Below, piece by piece: positions 42,755 through 51,738 of a stretch of 64,000 nucleotides of DNA. The notes under the pieces were generated by a model. It worked only from the letters and a program-made list of their open reading frames with translations, searched no databases and had not been told where the DNA came from. Source of the DNA: Massilia polaris (GTDB taxonomy: Bacteria > Pseudomonadota > Gammaproteobacteria > Burkholderiales > Burkholderiaceae_D). Where the stretch lies: the NCBI RefSeq assembly GCF_012927275.1, contig NZ_JABBGG010000001.1:124001-188000 (forward strand), in the 5' to 3' direction. The position numbers and the translations under genes are program-made. The stretch's first letter is position 1. The number at the start of each line of letters is the position of its first letter.

Positions 42755-42780
42755 TCCTCTGGGTGGAAACGCTCAGAGGA
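42755..42780 (+). terminator. Hairpin after the NYN-LOTUS gene
   Basis: TCCTCTG (42755-42761) and CAGAGGA (42774-42780) form a 7-bp stem 13 bases after the stop codon. No T-run follows, so it may only stabilise the mRNA 3' end. Confidence 0.4.
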
Positions 42781-42782
42781 TG

Positions 42783-42929
42783 TTACGTCCCGTCTTCACG
42801 GCGATCTGACGCTTGTAGGCACGCGGCATCGAACTCCCGCATTGTCATTTCGTCGATGACGCCCACATCATAAAGCGCGGAAGCAGCACTGTGTATCGCT
42901 TCGAACGCGTCGCTCTTGGCATTTCCCAT
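42783..42929 (-). pseudogene. Fragment of a HigA-like helix-turn-helix antitoxin
   Basis: The 48-residue reverse frame contains KSDAFEAIHSAASALYDVG and IDEMTMREFDAACL. This corresponds to the N-terminal region of XRE-type antitoxins found with HigB-like toxins. It stops just before the point where the DNA-binding helix-turn-helix normally begins. No toxin gene is recognisable on either side. I read it as a leftover of a toxin-antitoxin locus, although a real short protein is possible. Confidence 0.45.
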
Positions 42930-43083
42930 TGGAGCTGACTTCGCGCTCCTCCCCGCTACGCCACTTTGCAAACCGGCTGCGCACAAGCATACGGTGCGAT
43001 TTGCTGAAATGGTGCAAACTGAGGTCCAGTCCCTGTGTCTAACCAGTTGTCCGGGCCCCAACCATTGTGTGAAGGAGTTCACC

Positions 43084-43515
43084 ATGCGCATGCTTACCGG
43101 ATTGCTGTTGTCCCTCTCCCTCATGGGTCCACTCGCGCTCGCGGCTCCGCCGGCGCCCGCGCCAAACCATCCCATCCTCGGCATCTGGCGGCTCACGCTG
43201 CCTGATGGCAGCTGCTCTGAAACCTACCGGTTCAGGGGCGACGGCACGACCCTGGTCACCAGCGCGGCGGAGGTGTCGGAAAGTGAATTCCACATTCCGG
43301 CCGAACCCAGCGAGAAGGGCTTTTACAGGCTGGTCGATACCATCGTGAAGGACAACGGCAAGGAGGATTGCATGGGGCAGGTGATGAAGGTCGGCACGAG
43401 TGCGACCAATTTCATCCGTTTCCATCCGTCGGGAGCCTTGTTTTTAATGTGCGCGACGGAGTCGATGGAGACCTGTATCGGACCGTTCCAGCGGGTGATG
43501 GGGAAGGGGACGTGA
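43084..43515 (+). CDS. Small secreted hypothetical protein
   Basis: The 143-residue product starts with a signal peptide (LTGLLLSLSLMGPLALAAPP). The mature domain has four cysteines (GSCSET, EDCMGQ, LMCATE, ETCIGP) that could make two disulfides. It contains GIWRLTLPDGSCSETYRFRGDGT, a lipocalin/META-like opening seen in small periplasmic proteins. No family is assigned. A longer frame starts at 42916, but the ATG at 43084 has AAGGAG at 43072-43077, so I use it. Confidence 0.75.
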   Translation: MRMLTGLLLSLSLMGPLALAAPPAPAPNHPILGIWRLTLPDGSCSETYRFRGDGTTLVTSAAEVSESEFHIPAEPSEKGFYRLVDTIVKDNGKEDCMGQVMKVGTSATNFIRFHPSGALFLMCATESMETCIGPFQRVMGKGT

Positions 43516-43678
43516 TTTAGCGTCGACGTTGATGCCCATTCCCCAAAGTTATCCCCCAAGACGCCCAGGTAATTGGCGTATCGACTTGGTGCAGCGGCCC
43601 CTCCCGTAAGGCTCGTCTGCCCCGCGGTATCGGTGTATATTGCTGGCGAACTCATCGTCACTTTGCACTGGACCAGCT

Positions 43679-45148
43679 ATGTCACCGGTTTTACTTTTCG
43701 TTATTTTGATAGCGTATTTCGCGCTGCTGATGGGCGTGGCCTGGGCCACTTCCCGTAACGCCAACAACGATTCCTTCTACATCGGTAACAAGAGCAGCAA
43801 CTGGATGCTGGTCGCGTTCGGCATGGTCGGTACCACCCTGTCCGGCGCCACCTTCATCAGCGTGCCGGGCAACGTCGGCCTCGACGCCTTTGGCTATGGC
43901 CAGATCCTGATCGGCTACGTGATCGGCTATATCGCCGTCGCCTTCATCCTGCTGCCGCTGTACTACCGCCTCAAGCTGACCTCGATCTACCACTACCTCG
44001 ACGTGCGCCTCGGCCGCCGCGCCTACCAGAGCGGCGCGTCGTTCTTCATCCTGTCGCGCCTGCTGGGCGCCACTGCGCGCCTGTATTTGGTCGTCAATAT
44101 CCTGCAGGCGATCATCCTCGACAGCCTGGGGGTGCCATTCTGGCTGACCACCCTGGTGATTCTCGGCATGATCCTGATGTACACCTACGAAGGCGGCGTC
44201 AAGACCATCGTCTGGACTGACACGCTGCAGACCAGCTGCATGCTGATCGGCCTGGTCGCCTGCGTGGTCTACCTGCTGACCCAGCTCGACATGACCGTCG
44301 GCCAGAGCCTGGCCGCCATGGATGCGCGCGGCCTGTCCACCATCTTCACCACCGACGTCGACAGCCCCAACTTCTTCCTCAAGCAGATCGTCGCCGGCGC
44401 CTTCATCGTGCTGACCATGACCGGCATGGACCAGGAGATGATGCAAAAGACGATTTCGGTGAAGACCCTGAAGGACTCGCAGAAGAACCTGCTGAGCCTT
44501 ACCCTGATCCTGGTCATCGTGCTGTCGCTGTTCCTGTTCCTCGGCGGCCTGCTCTACCTGTACGCACCGCTGGCGGGCGTCACCGCGACCGGCGACAAGA
44601 TCTTCTCGGCGGTCGTCATGGGCCACCTGCCTGCCGCGGTGCAGATCATCTTCCTGGTGGCGCTGGTGTCGGCGCTGTTCCCGAGCGCCGACGGCGCCAT
44701 CACCGCGCTGACCTCGAGCTTCTGCATCGACCTGCTGGGCCTGAAGCGCCGCGACGACTTGTCGGAGGCGGACAAGGTGAAATGGCGCCAGCGCGTCCAC
44801 CTCGGCTTCGCCTTCCTGTTCCTGCTGCTGGTGATGGGCTTCAAGTGGGCTGACAGCCCGAGCATGATCGTCGTGATCCTGAAACTGGCCAGCTATACAT
44901 ATGGCCCGCTGCTCGGCCTGTTCGCCTTCGGCCTGCTGACCACGCGCCGCCTGAACGACCGCTGGGTGCCGGCGATCACCATCGGCGCCCCGATCCTTTG
45001 CGGACTTGTTGAGTTTAATCAGGCATACCTGCTCGGAACTTACCGCCTCGGACTTGAACTGCTGATGATCAATGGCATATTGGTGTTTGCCGGTTTGTAC
45101 GGGATTTCCAGCCGGGAACGGCGCGATCCGGCTGCGGTTGCTGCGTAA
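43679..45148 (+). CDS. Sodium:solute symporter (SSS family)
   Basis: The 489-residue inner-membrane protein has about thirteen hydrophobic helices. SSS-family features are present: FYIGNKSSNWMLVAFGMVGTTLSGATFISVPG near the first helices (Na+ site region), LTSIYHYLDVRLGRR, YTYEGGVKTIVWTDTLQ and ALFPSADGAITALTSSF. The last resembles the conserved Ser-rich helix 8 of SSS carriers. The substrate is undetermined; the sequence is not clearly PutP, PanF or ActP. The ATG at 43679 gives the usual N-terminus; a TTG-led extension begins at 43640. Confidence 0.85.
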   Translation: MSPVLLFVILIAYFALLMGVAWATSRNANNDSFYIGNKSSNWMLVAFGMVGTTLSGATFISVPGNVGLDAFGYGQILIGYVIGYIAVAFILLPLYYRLKLTSIYHYLDVRLGRRAYQSGASFFILSRLLGATARLYLVVNILQAIILDSLGVPFWLTTLVILGMILMYTYEGGVKTIVWTDTLQTSCMLIGLVACVVYLLTQLDMTVGQSLAAMDARGLSTIFTTDVDSPNFFLKQIVAGAFIVLTMTGMDQEMMQKTISVKTLKDSQKNLLSLTLILVIVLSLFLFLGGLLYLYAPLAGVTATGDKIFSAVVMGHLPAAVQIIFLVALVSALFPSADGAITALTSSFCIDLLGLKRRDDLSEADKVKWRQRVHLGFAFLFLLLVMGFKWADSPSMIVVILKLASYTYGPLLGLFAFGLLTTRRLNDRWVPAITIGAPILCGLVEFNQAYLLGTYRLGLELLMINGILVFAGLYGISSRERRDPAAVAA

Positions 45149-45153
45149 CGTTT

Positions 45154-45184
45154 TTGACAACGGCACCCGGTTTTCACGTAAAGT
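45154..45184 (+). promoter_or_regulatory. Candidate promoter of sppA
   Basis: A perfect -35 box TTGACA (45154-45159) is followed 19 bases later by TAAAGT (45179-45184). The spacing is long and the -10 matches at four positions. The position, about 40 bases before the sppA start, fits. Confidence 0.45.
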
Positions 45185-45225
45185 GAAGGCCGGGTTCAAC
45201 GCAAATTTCAACAGCTGGAGTATCG

Positions 45226-47082
45226 ATGTCTTTCAAGCCCCTGTACTACCTGCGCCGCGGTTTCGGCATGTTCTGGAGTACGCTCGACGCCACCCGCCGC
45301 ACCTTCTTCAACCTGCTGTTCCTGCTGGTGGTGATTTTCGTAGTGTGGCTGGTGTTCTTCGGCGGCGCCAGGCCGATCGGGAACACGACGGCGCTGGTGC
45401 TCGACCTGAAGGGCCGGCTGGTCGAGCAGCACAGCGGCACGCTGCGCGACGCGCTGCTGGCCAACGCGCGCGGCGACGTGCGCCGCACCGTGCAGGTGCG
45501 CGATGTGCTGCTGGTGCTCGACTCCGCAGCGAAGGATCCGAATATCAGCAGCGTGGTACTGCTGCTCGACGACCTCGAAGGCGGCGGCCAGGCCATGCTT
45601 AATGAAGTGGGCCAGGCGGTCGACCGGGTCAAGGCGGCCGGCAAGCCGGTAATCGCATGGGGCGGCAGCTACGACCAGCGCCAGTACCGCATCGCTTCGC
45701 ACGCGACCGAAGTCTACCTGCACCCGATGGGCATGGTCCTGATCGAAGGCATGGGCCGCTACCGCAACTACTACCGCGACGCGCTCGACAAGGTCGGCGT
45801 CACCGTCAACCTGATGAAGGTCGGTACCTACAAGAGCTTCGCCGAGCCGTTCATCGGCAACGGCCCGTCCGAGGCGGCCGCCGAGCAGGACGCGGTGCTG
45901 TACAACGCGCTGTGGGCCAGCTACACCAACAGCGTCGAGAAGAACCGCAAGCTGCCGGCTGGCGCCATCGCGAAAACCATTGAGGCGCTGCCGGAACTGA
46001 TGCAGCAGGTTGAAGGCAATACCGGCAAGCTGGCGCTGCAGACCAAAATGGTCGACGCCCTCAAGACCCGCGACGAAGTGCGCGACCTGATGATGAAGCG
46101 CGGCGTGCCTGACCTCGAGAACAAGAGCTTCCGCCAGGTGTCGTTCGGTGAATACCTGGCGCGCCAGCGCCCGAAACTGTTCGGCGACGGCGTCGGCGTG
46201 ATCGTCGCTTCCGGCGAAATCACCGACGGCAACGCCAGTCCGGGCGCGATCGGCGGCATGTCGACCGCCAACCTGGTGCGCCGCGCCCGCGAGGATGACC
46301 AGATCAAGGCCATCGTGCTGCGGGTCGATTCGCCAGGCGGCAGCGCCTACGGTTCGGAGCTGATCCGGCGCGAGCTCGAGCTGACCCGCGCAGCCGGCAA
46401 GCCGGTGGTCGTTTCGATGGGCAGCGTGGCTGCATCGGGCGGCTACTGGATCTCGATGGCGGCCGACGAGGTGATCGCCGACCCGACCACCATCACCGGT
46501 TCGATCGGCGTGTTCGCCATCCTGCCGACCGTCGAGAAAGTGGTCGACAAGCTGGGCATCCACACCGCCGGCGTGCGCACCACCTGGCTGGCCGACGCCT
46601 ACAACCCACTGCGTCCGCTCGACCCGCGCTTCGGGCAGCTGGTCCAGAGCAGCATCAACCATATCTACAGCGAGTTCACCACCAAGGCCGCGCTGGCGCG
46701 TAAAACCACGCCGGCGAAGATCGACGAAGTCGGGCAGGGCAGGGTATGGACCGGCCAGCAGGCCAAGGAACGCGGGCTGGTCGATTCGCTGGGCAGCTAC
46801 GGCGACGCGATCAAGTCGGCCGCAACCCGCGCCAGGCTGACCGGCGACTACCGCGTCGCCTACATCGAGCAGGACAGCTCGCGCTTCGAGCGCGTCCTGC
46901 AGATGTTCGGGGCTTCGGCGGCGCAGGCAGTCAACATCGAGGTCAAGCTGGGCCTGACTCCGGTCGGCTTCCCCAACGGCGCCGTGGCGGAGGCCGCGCG
47001 CGACATGGCGTGGCTGGCCGACCTGACCGAGGGGCGCAAGCCGTTTTCGGCGGTCACGCATTGCCTGTGCGGGACACCGTGA
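45226..47082 (+). CDS. sppA: Signal peptide peptidase SppA, 67-kDa type (S49)
   Basis: SppA digests cleaved signal peptides in the inner membrane. The 618-residue protein has an N-terminal membrane anchor (TFFNLLFLLVVIFVVWLVFFGG) and two S49 repeats. The catalytic Ser/Lys dyad is split as in E. coli SppA: Lys203 in KVGTYKSFAEPF of the first repeat and Ser404 in MGSVAASGGYWIS of the second. Length matches the long proteobacterial form. The start follows CTGGAGTATCG. Confidence 0.93.
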   Translation: MSFKPLYYLRRGFGMFWSTLDATRRTFFNLLFLLVVIFVVWLVFFGGARPIGNTTALVLDLKGRLVEQHSGTLRDALLANARGDVRRTVQVRDVLLVLDSAAKDPNISSVVLLLDDLEGGGQAMLNEVGQAVDRVKAAGKPVIAWGGSYDQRQYRIASHATEVYLHPMGMVLIEGMGRYRNYYRDALDKVGVTVNLMKVGTYKSFAEPFIGNGPSEAAAEQDAVLYNALWASYTNSVEKNRKLPAGAIAKTIEALPELMQQVEGNTGKLALQTKMVDALKTRDEVRDLMMKRGVPDLENKSFRQVSFGEYLARQRPKLFGDGVGVIVASGEITDGNASPGAIGGMSTANLVRRAREDDQIKAIVLRVDSPGGSAYGSELIRRELELTRAAGKPVVVSMGSVAASGGYWISMAADEVIADPTTITGSIGVFAILPTVEKVVDKLGIHTAGVRTTWLADAYNPLRPLDPRFGQLVQSSINHIYSEFTTKAALARKTTPAKIDEVGQGRVWTGQQAKERGLVDSLGSYGDAIKSAATRARLTGDYRVAYIEQDSSRFERVLQMFGASAAQAVNIEVKLGLTPVGFPNGAVAEAARDMAWLADLTEGRKPFSAVTHCLCGTP

Positions 47083-47149
47083 TTCTTGTAGCGGGTTTGT
47101 AACGGCTTGTACGGCAGCCCAGGCGCTGCCGTCGAGCCGGATCCCCTGT

Positions 47150-47175
47150 ACGGCGGCCGCAATGGCCGCCGTTTT
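47150..47175 (+). terminator. Terminator after sppA
   Basis: ACGGCGGCC (47150-47158) pairs with GGCCGCCGT (47164-47172) around GCAAT, followed by TTT. A weaker hairpin (CGGCAGC at 47112-47118 with GCTGCCG at 47125-47131) precedes it. Together they likely end the sppA transcript. Confidence 0.7.
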
Positions 47176-47226
47176 CGTGTGTGCGCGGCGCGGGCTTTGT
47201 ATCGTCCACGCCTGTATTGACGCCTT

Positions 47227-47248
47227 CTATGTGCGCTCCGAAACATAG
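47227..47248. repeat. 6-bp inverted repeat upstream of the RND operon
   Basis: CTATGT (47227-47232) and ACATAG (47243-47248) flank a ten-base spacer, about 80 bases before the adaptor gene. It could be an operator, but short repeats of this size can arise by chance. The rest of 47176-47326 shows no gene and no clear promoter. Confidence 0.3.
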
Positions 47249-47326
47249 GAATTTGCGGCTACATGCTAGAGTCTGGCGAAAATCACATCACTTCTTTCCG
47301 TGACCGACCGCCCGACAAGGACCAGC

Positions 47327-48640
47327 ATGGAACCACCTGTTTTTCCTCCCCTGAATACGCCGCCGGCGCCTGCCGCCAGCCGCCGTAAAAAGCTGATTGG
47401 CAGCGCGATTGCGGTGCTGGCGATGATCGCCCTGGCCGTATTGGCCTGGTACCTGACCCGTCCTGACGATAGCGCGGCCCGCGCCGCAGGAGGCCCGGCT
47501 GCCGCGGGAGCATCAGCCAGCCCAGGTGCTGGCGCGGGCGGGCGTCCGGGCGGCCGGCGAGGACGCGGCGCGCCGGCCACCACAGTCGGCGTGGCGACCG
47601 CGGAGGTCGCGGACATCCCTGTCGTGCTTGACGCACTCGGCACGGTGACCGCCGCCGCGACGGCCACGGTGCGCCCGCAGGTATCGGGCATCCTCCAGAC
47701 AATTCATTTCACGGAAGGGCAACTGGTCAAGGCCGGGCAGGTGATGGCGACGATCGACCCGCGCTCGTTCGAAATGGCCCTGCTGCAGGCGAGTGGAACG
47801 CGCCAGCGCAACGAGGCGCAGCTGGAAAGCGCCCGCGTCACGCTCGACCGCTTCCGCACCTTGCTGTCGCAGGATTCGATCGCGCGCCAGGAGGTCGACA
47901 CCCAGGCCGCGCTGGTCAAGCAGCTTGTAGGCACGGTAATGACCGACCGCGCGGCTGAAGGCGTGGCCCGGCTCAACCTCAGCTATACCAAGGTAAAGGC
48001 GCCGATCACGGGCCGGGTCGGCCTGCGCGTCGTCGACATGGGCAACCTGGTCGGCAGTTCGGACGCCAACGGCATCGCCGTCATCACCCAGCTGTCGCCG
48101 ATCGACGTCGAGTTCGCGGTGCCGCAGGACCAGGTGCCGGCGCTGCAGGAACGCATCGCCAGCGGCGCGTCCTTGCCCGCGACGGCGCTCGACCGCACCC
48201 GCAGCAAGGCGCTCGGCACCGGCAAATTCGCCGCGCTGGACAACCAGGTCGATACCCAGACCGGCACGGTGCGCGCCAAGGCGCGCTTCGAGAACGCGAA
48301 GCAGTCGCTGTTCCCGAGCCAGTTCGTCAACCTGCGCCTCGAACTACGCACCATCAAGGATGCGGTGATGGTGCCGGTGACGGCGCTGCGCCACGGCTCC
48401 GACGGCGACTTTGTCTACCTGCTGAATCCTGCCGAGCGCACGGTCGCCGTGCGCAAGGTGGTGCGCGGGCAGGCCACCGTGGACAAGGTACAAATCGGCA
48501 CCGGCCTGAAGGCGGGCGACCAGGTGATTACCGAGGGCGCCGACCGGCTGCAGGACGGCGCGAAGGTAACGCTGCCTGGCGATAAGCCAGCCGGCGCAGG
48601 CGGCGGCGAGCGCGGGCGGCGCCAGCGGCAGGGGACGTAA
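47327..48640 (+). CDS. mdtA: RND efflux periplasmic adaptor (MdtA-like)
   Basis: The 437-residue membrane-fusion protein has an N-terminal anchor helix ([19 protein letters not shown]) and a Gly/Ala-rich linker. The split lipoyl domain ([23 protein letters not shown], then [18 protein letters not shown]) brackets a coiled-coil hairpin, and a beta-barrel ([18 protein letters not shown]) follows. It links the inner-membrane pumps to the outer-membrane channel. A GTG frame from 47300 exists; the ATG at 47327 with AAGGA five bases upstream is preferred. It overlaps the first pump gene by one base. Confidence 0.92.
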   Translation: MEPPVFPPLNTPPAPAASRRKKLIGSAIAVLAMIALAVLAWYLTRPDDSAARAAGGPAAAGASASPGAGAGGRPGGRRGRGAPATTVGVATAEVADIPVVLDALGTVTAAATATVRPQVSGILQTIHFTEGQLVKAGQVMATIDPRSFEMALLQASGTRQRNEAQLESARVTLDRFRTLLSQDSIARQEVDTQAALVKQLVGTVMTDRAAEGVARLNLSYTKVKAPITGRVGLRVVDMGNLVGSSDANGIAVITQLSPIDVEFAVPQDQVPALQERIASGASLPATALDRTRSKALGTGKFAALDNQVDTQTGTVRAKARFENAKQSLFPSQFVNLRLELRTIKDAVMVPVTALRHGSDGDFVYLLNPAERTVAVRKVVRGQATVDKVQIGTGLKAGDQVITEGADRLQDGAKVTLPGDKPAGAGGGERGRRQRQGT

Positions 48641-51600
48641 TGAACCCGTCCGGCCCATTCATCGCGCGTCCGGTCGCCACGGCGCTGCTGATGCTGGCCA
48701 TCGTGCTGGCCGGCCTGGTCGGCTTCCGCTTCCTGCCGCTGTCCGCGCTGCCGCAGGTCGACTTCCCGACCATCCAGGTGCAGACTTTGTACCCGGGCGC
48801 CAGCCCGGAAGTCATGTCGCGCACCGTCACCGCGCCGCTGGAGCGCCAGTTCGGCCAGATGTCCGGCCTGCAGCGCATGACTTCCACCAGCGCTTCCGGC
48901 GTGTCGATCGTGACCTTGCAGTTCGGCCTTGGCCAGACACTCGACGTCGCCGAGCAGGAAGTGCAGGCGGCGATCAACGCGGGCAGTTCGCTGCTGCCGG
49001 CCGACCTGCCGGCGCCGCCGGTGTACGCCAAGGTCAATCCGGCCGATGCGCCGGTGCTGACGCTGGCGATCACCTCCGACACCGTGCCGCTGACCGAAGT
49101 CCAGAACCTGGTCAACACCCGGCTCGCGCTGAAAATCAGCCAGGTCTCCGGCGTCGGCCAGGTCACCCTCAGCGGCGGCCAGCGTCCGGCGGTGCGCATC
49201 CAGGCCGACACCGCCGCGCTGGCGTCCTACGGCCTCGGGCTCGACACGCTGCGCACTGCCATCGGTGCCGCCAACGCCAACAGCGCCAAGGGTAATTTCG
49301 ACGGCCCCACGCGCTCGTACGCGATCAACGCCAACGACCAGCTGCTCGAGGTCGAAGGCTACAAGAACCTGATCGTCGCCTACCGCAATGGCGCCCCGGT
49401 GCGGCTCGAGGATGTCGCCACGGTCGTCGACAGCGCCGAGAACGTCAAGCTGGGCGCGTGGTCGGGCCTCAAGCCCGCCATCATCCTGAACGTGCAGCGC
49501 CAGCCGGGCGCCAACGTGATCGCCACCGTCGACGCGATCCGCGAACGCCTGCCCGAACTGCAGGCTGGCCTGCCGCCAGCGCTCAAGCTGGACGTGCTGA
49601 CCGACCGCACCACCGGCATCCGCGCCTCCGTCCTGCACGTCGAATTCGAGCTGCTGCTGGCGGTGCTGCTGGTGGTGCTGGTGATCTTCGCCTTCCTGCA
49701 TAGCCTGCGCGCCACCGTCATCGCCAGCCTGGCGGTGCCGATCTCGCTGATCGGCACCTTCGGCGCGATGTACCTGCTCGGCTACAGCCTGAACAACCTG
49801 AGCCTGATGGCGCTGACCATCGCCACCGGCTTCGTGGTCGACGATGCGATCGTCATGATCGAGAATATCTCGCGCTATATCGAGAAGGGCGAAACCCCGA
49901 TGGCGGCGGCGATCAAGGGCGCCTCGCAGATCGGCTTCACGATCATCTCGCTCACGGTATCGCTGATCGCCGTGCTGATCCCGCTGCTGTTCATGGGCGA
50001 CGTGGTGGGCCGGCTGTTCCGCGAGTTCGCGGTGACGCTGGCGATCACCATCCTGATTTCCGGGGTGGTGTCGCTGACCCTGGTGCCGATGATGTCGGCG
50101 CGCTGGCTGCGCAGCCATGCCGACGAAAAGCCAGGCCGGCTCGCCCGGCGTACCCAGGCCTTCTTCGATTCGGTGGTCAATCGTTACGACAGTTCGCTGA
50201 ACTGGGTGCTGGCGCGCCAGGGCATCACCTTGCTGGTGGCGCTGGGTACGCTGGTGCTGACCGTCGTGATGTACGTGATGATCCCGAAGGGACTGTTCCC
50301 GACCCAGGACACCGGCCAGCTGCAGGCGCGGGTGGAGGCGCGCCAGGACATCGCGTACGACCGCATGGCGACGCTGCAGCAGGCCGCCGCGAAAGCGATC
50401 CTGGCAGATCCGGACGTCGAATCGCTCAGCTCCAACGTCGGCGTCGATGCGGCCAACAACACCATGCTGCATACCGGCCGCATGCTGATCAACATGAAGG
50501 ACTCGCGCTCGGGCGGCCAGGCCGAAACGATGGAGCGGCTGCGCCAGCGCGTGGCCGAGGTGCCGGGAGCGCGGCTGTATGTGCAGCCGACCCAGGACCT
50601 GACCATCGACGCTGAAACCGGGCCAACCCAGTACCGGCTGTCGATCGAAGGGGCCAACGGCGCCATCGTTACCGAGTGGGCCAACAAGCTGGTGCAGCGC
50701 ATGCGTCAGGTGGAACAGGTGCGCAATCCCGTCACGGATTCCGGCGCGACCGGCGCCGCCGCCTACGTCGACATCGACCGCGACACCGCCTCGCGCCTGT
50801 CGATCACGGCCGCTTCCATCGACGATGCGCTGTACAGCGCGTATGGCCAGCGCATCGTGTCGACCATCTTCACCGAGACCAACCAGTACCGCGTGATCCT
50901 CGAAGCGCAAAAGGATACGGCGATGTCGCTCGAAGCGCTGGGCAGGCTGCAGCTGCGAACCGGCTCGGGCCAGAGCACGCCGTTGTCGGCGGTTGCCACC
51001 ATCACCGAGCGTCCGGCGCCGCTGCAGATTACCCACGTGGCGCAATATCCCGCCACGACGGTCGGCTTCGACACTGCGCCCGGCGTGCAGCTGGGCGAGG
51101 CGGTCGATGCCATTCGCGCGGCCGCCGCCGACATCAAGCTGCCGCCATCGGTCAGCATGACCTTCATCGGCGCCGCCGGCGCCTACCAGGCGTCGCTGAC
51201 CAGCCAGCTGTGGCTGATCCTCGCCGCGGTGGTGTGCGTCTACATCGTGCTCGGCGTGCTATACGAAAGCTATATCCACCCGCTGACGATCCTGTCGACG
51301 CTGCCGTCGGCCGGCGTGGGCGCGCTGCTGGCGCTGATGGTCAGCGGGCAGGGGCTGGGCGTGATCGGCATTATCGGCATCATCCTCCTGATCGGCATCG
51401 TCAAGAAGAACGCGATCATGATGATCGACTTCGCCATCGAAGCCGAGCGCGAACAGGGCATGGCGCCGCGCGAGGCGATCCACCAGGCCGCGCTGCTGCG
51501 CTTCCGGCCCATTTTGATGACGACGCTGGCGGCTTTGTTTGCCGCGGTGCCGCTGATGCTGGGCTGGGGCGAGGGCGCGGAACTGCGCCGGCCACTGGGC

Positions 51601-51738
51601 CTGGCCATTTTCGGCGGCCTGATCGTCAGCCAGGTGCTGACGCTGTACACGACGCCGGTAATCTATCTTGGCTTCGACCGCCTTGAACGGCGCTGGAGCC
51701 GCCGCACCGGCGCAACACCCGGCGAGGCTGCGCCGTGA
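48640..51738 (+). CDS. mdtB: RND multidrug efflux pump subunit (MdtB-like)
   Basis: The 1032-residue inner-membrane transporter has the two-fold repeat of RND pumps: a first helix ([21 protein letters not shown]), a large periplasmic loop, helices 2-6, a second loop, and helices 8-12. The proton-relay aspartate pair is present in [13 protein letters not shown], and the GxxxG-rich segment [13 protein letters not shown] lies after the second loop. The first residues and loop sequence place it in the HAE1-type MdtB/MdtC branch. Its stop overlaps the GTG start of the next pump. Confidence 0.93.
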   Translation: MNPSGPFIARPVATALLMLAIVLAGLVGFRFLPLSALPQVDFPTIQVQTLYPGASPEVMSRTVTAPLERQFGQMSGLQRMTSTSASGVSIVTLQFGLGQTLDVAEQEVQAAINAGSSLLPADLPAPPVYAKVNPADAPVLTLAITSDTVPLTEVQNLVNTRLALKISQVSGVGQVTLSGGQRPAVRIQADTAALASYGLGLDTLRTAIGAANANSAKGNFDGPTRSYAINANDQLLEVEGYKNLIVAYRNGAPVRLEDVATVVDSAENVKLGAWSGLKPAIILNVQRQPGANVIATVDAIRERLPELQAGLPPALKLDVLTDRTTGIRASVLHVEFELLLAVLLVVLVIFAFLHSLRATVIASLAVPISLIGTFGAMYLLGYSLNNLSLMALTIATGFVVDDAIVMIENISRYIEKGETPMAAAIKGASQIGFTIISLTVSLIAVLIPLLFMGDVVGRLFREFAVTLAITILISGVVSLTLVPMMSARWLRSHADEKPGRLARRTQAFFDSVVNRYDSSLNWVLARQGITLLVALGTLVLTVVMYVMIPKGLFPTQDTGQLQARVEARQDIAYDRMATLQQAAAKAILADPDVESLSSNVGVDAANNTMLHTGRMLINMKDSRSGGQAETMERLRQRVAEVPGARLYVQPTQDLTIDAETGPTQYRLSIEGANGAIVTEWANKLVQRMRQVEQVRNPVTDSGATGAAAYVDIDRDTASRLSITAASIDDALYSAYGQRIVSTIFTETNQYRVILEAQKDTAMSLEALGRLQLRTGSGQSTPLSAVATITERPAPLQITHVAQYPATTVGFDTAPGVQLGEAVDAIRAAAADIKLPPSVSMTFIGAAGAYQASLTSQLWLILAAVVCVYIVLGVLYESYIHPLTILSTLPSAGVGALLALMVSGQGLGVIGIIGIILLIGIVKKNAIMMIDFAIEAEREQGMAPREAIHQAALLRFRPILMTTLAALFAAVPLMLGWGEGAELRRPLGLAIFGGLIVSQVLTLYTTPVIYLGFDRLERRWSRRTGATPGEAAP

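Noticed and set aside
48415..51045. Antisense frame of 876 codons opposite the MdtB-like gene
   Set aside because: It is opposite a complete RND pump gene with conserved motifs. The reverse product has repetitive His/Arg/Asp composition typical of a shadow.
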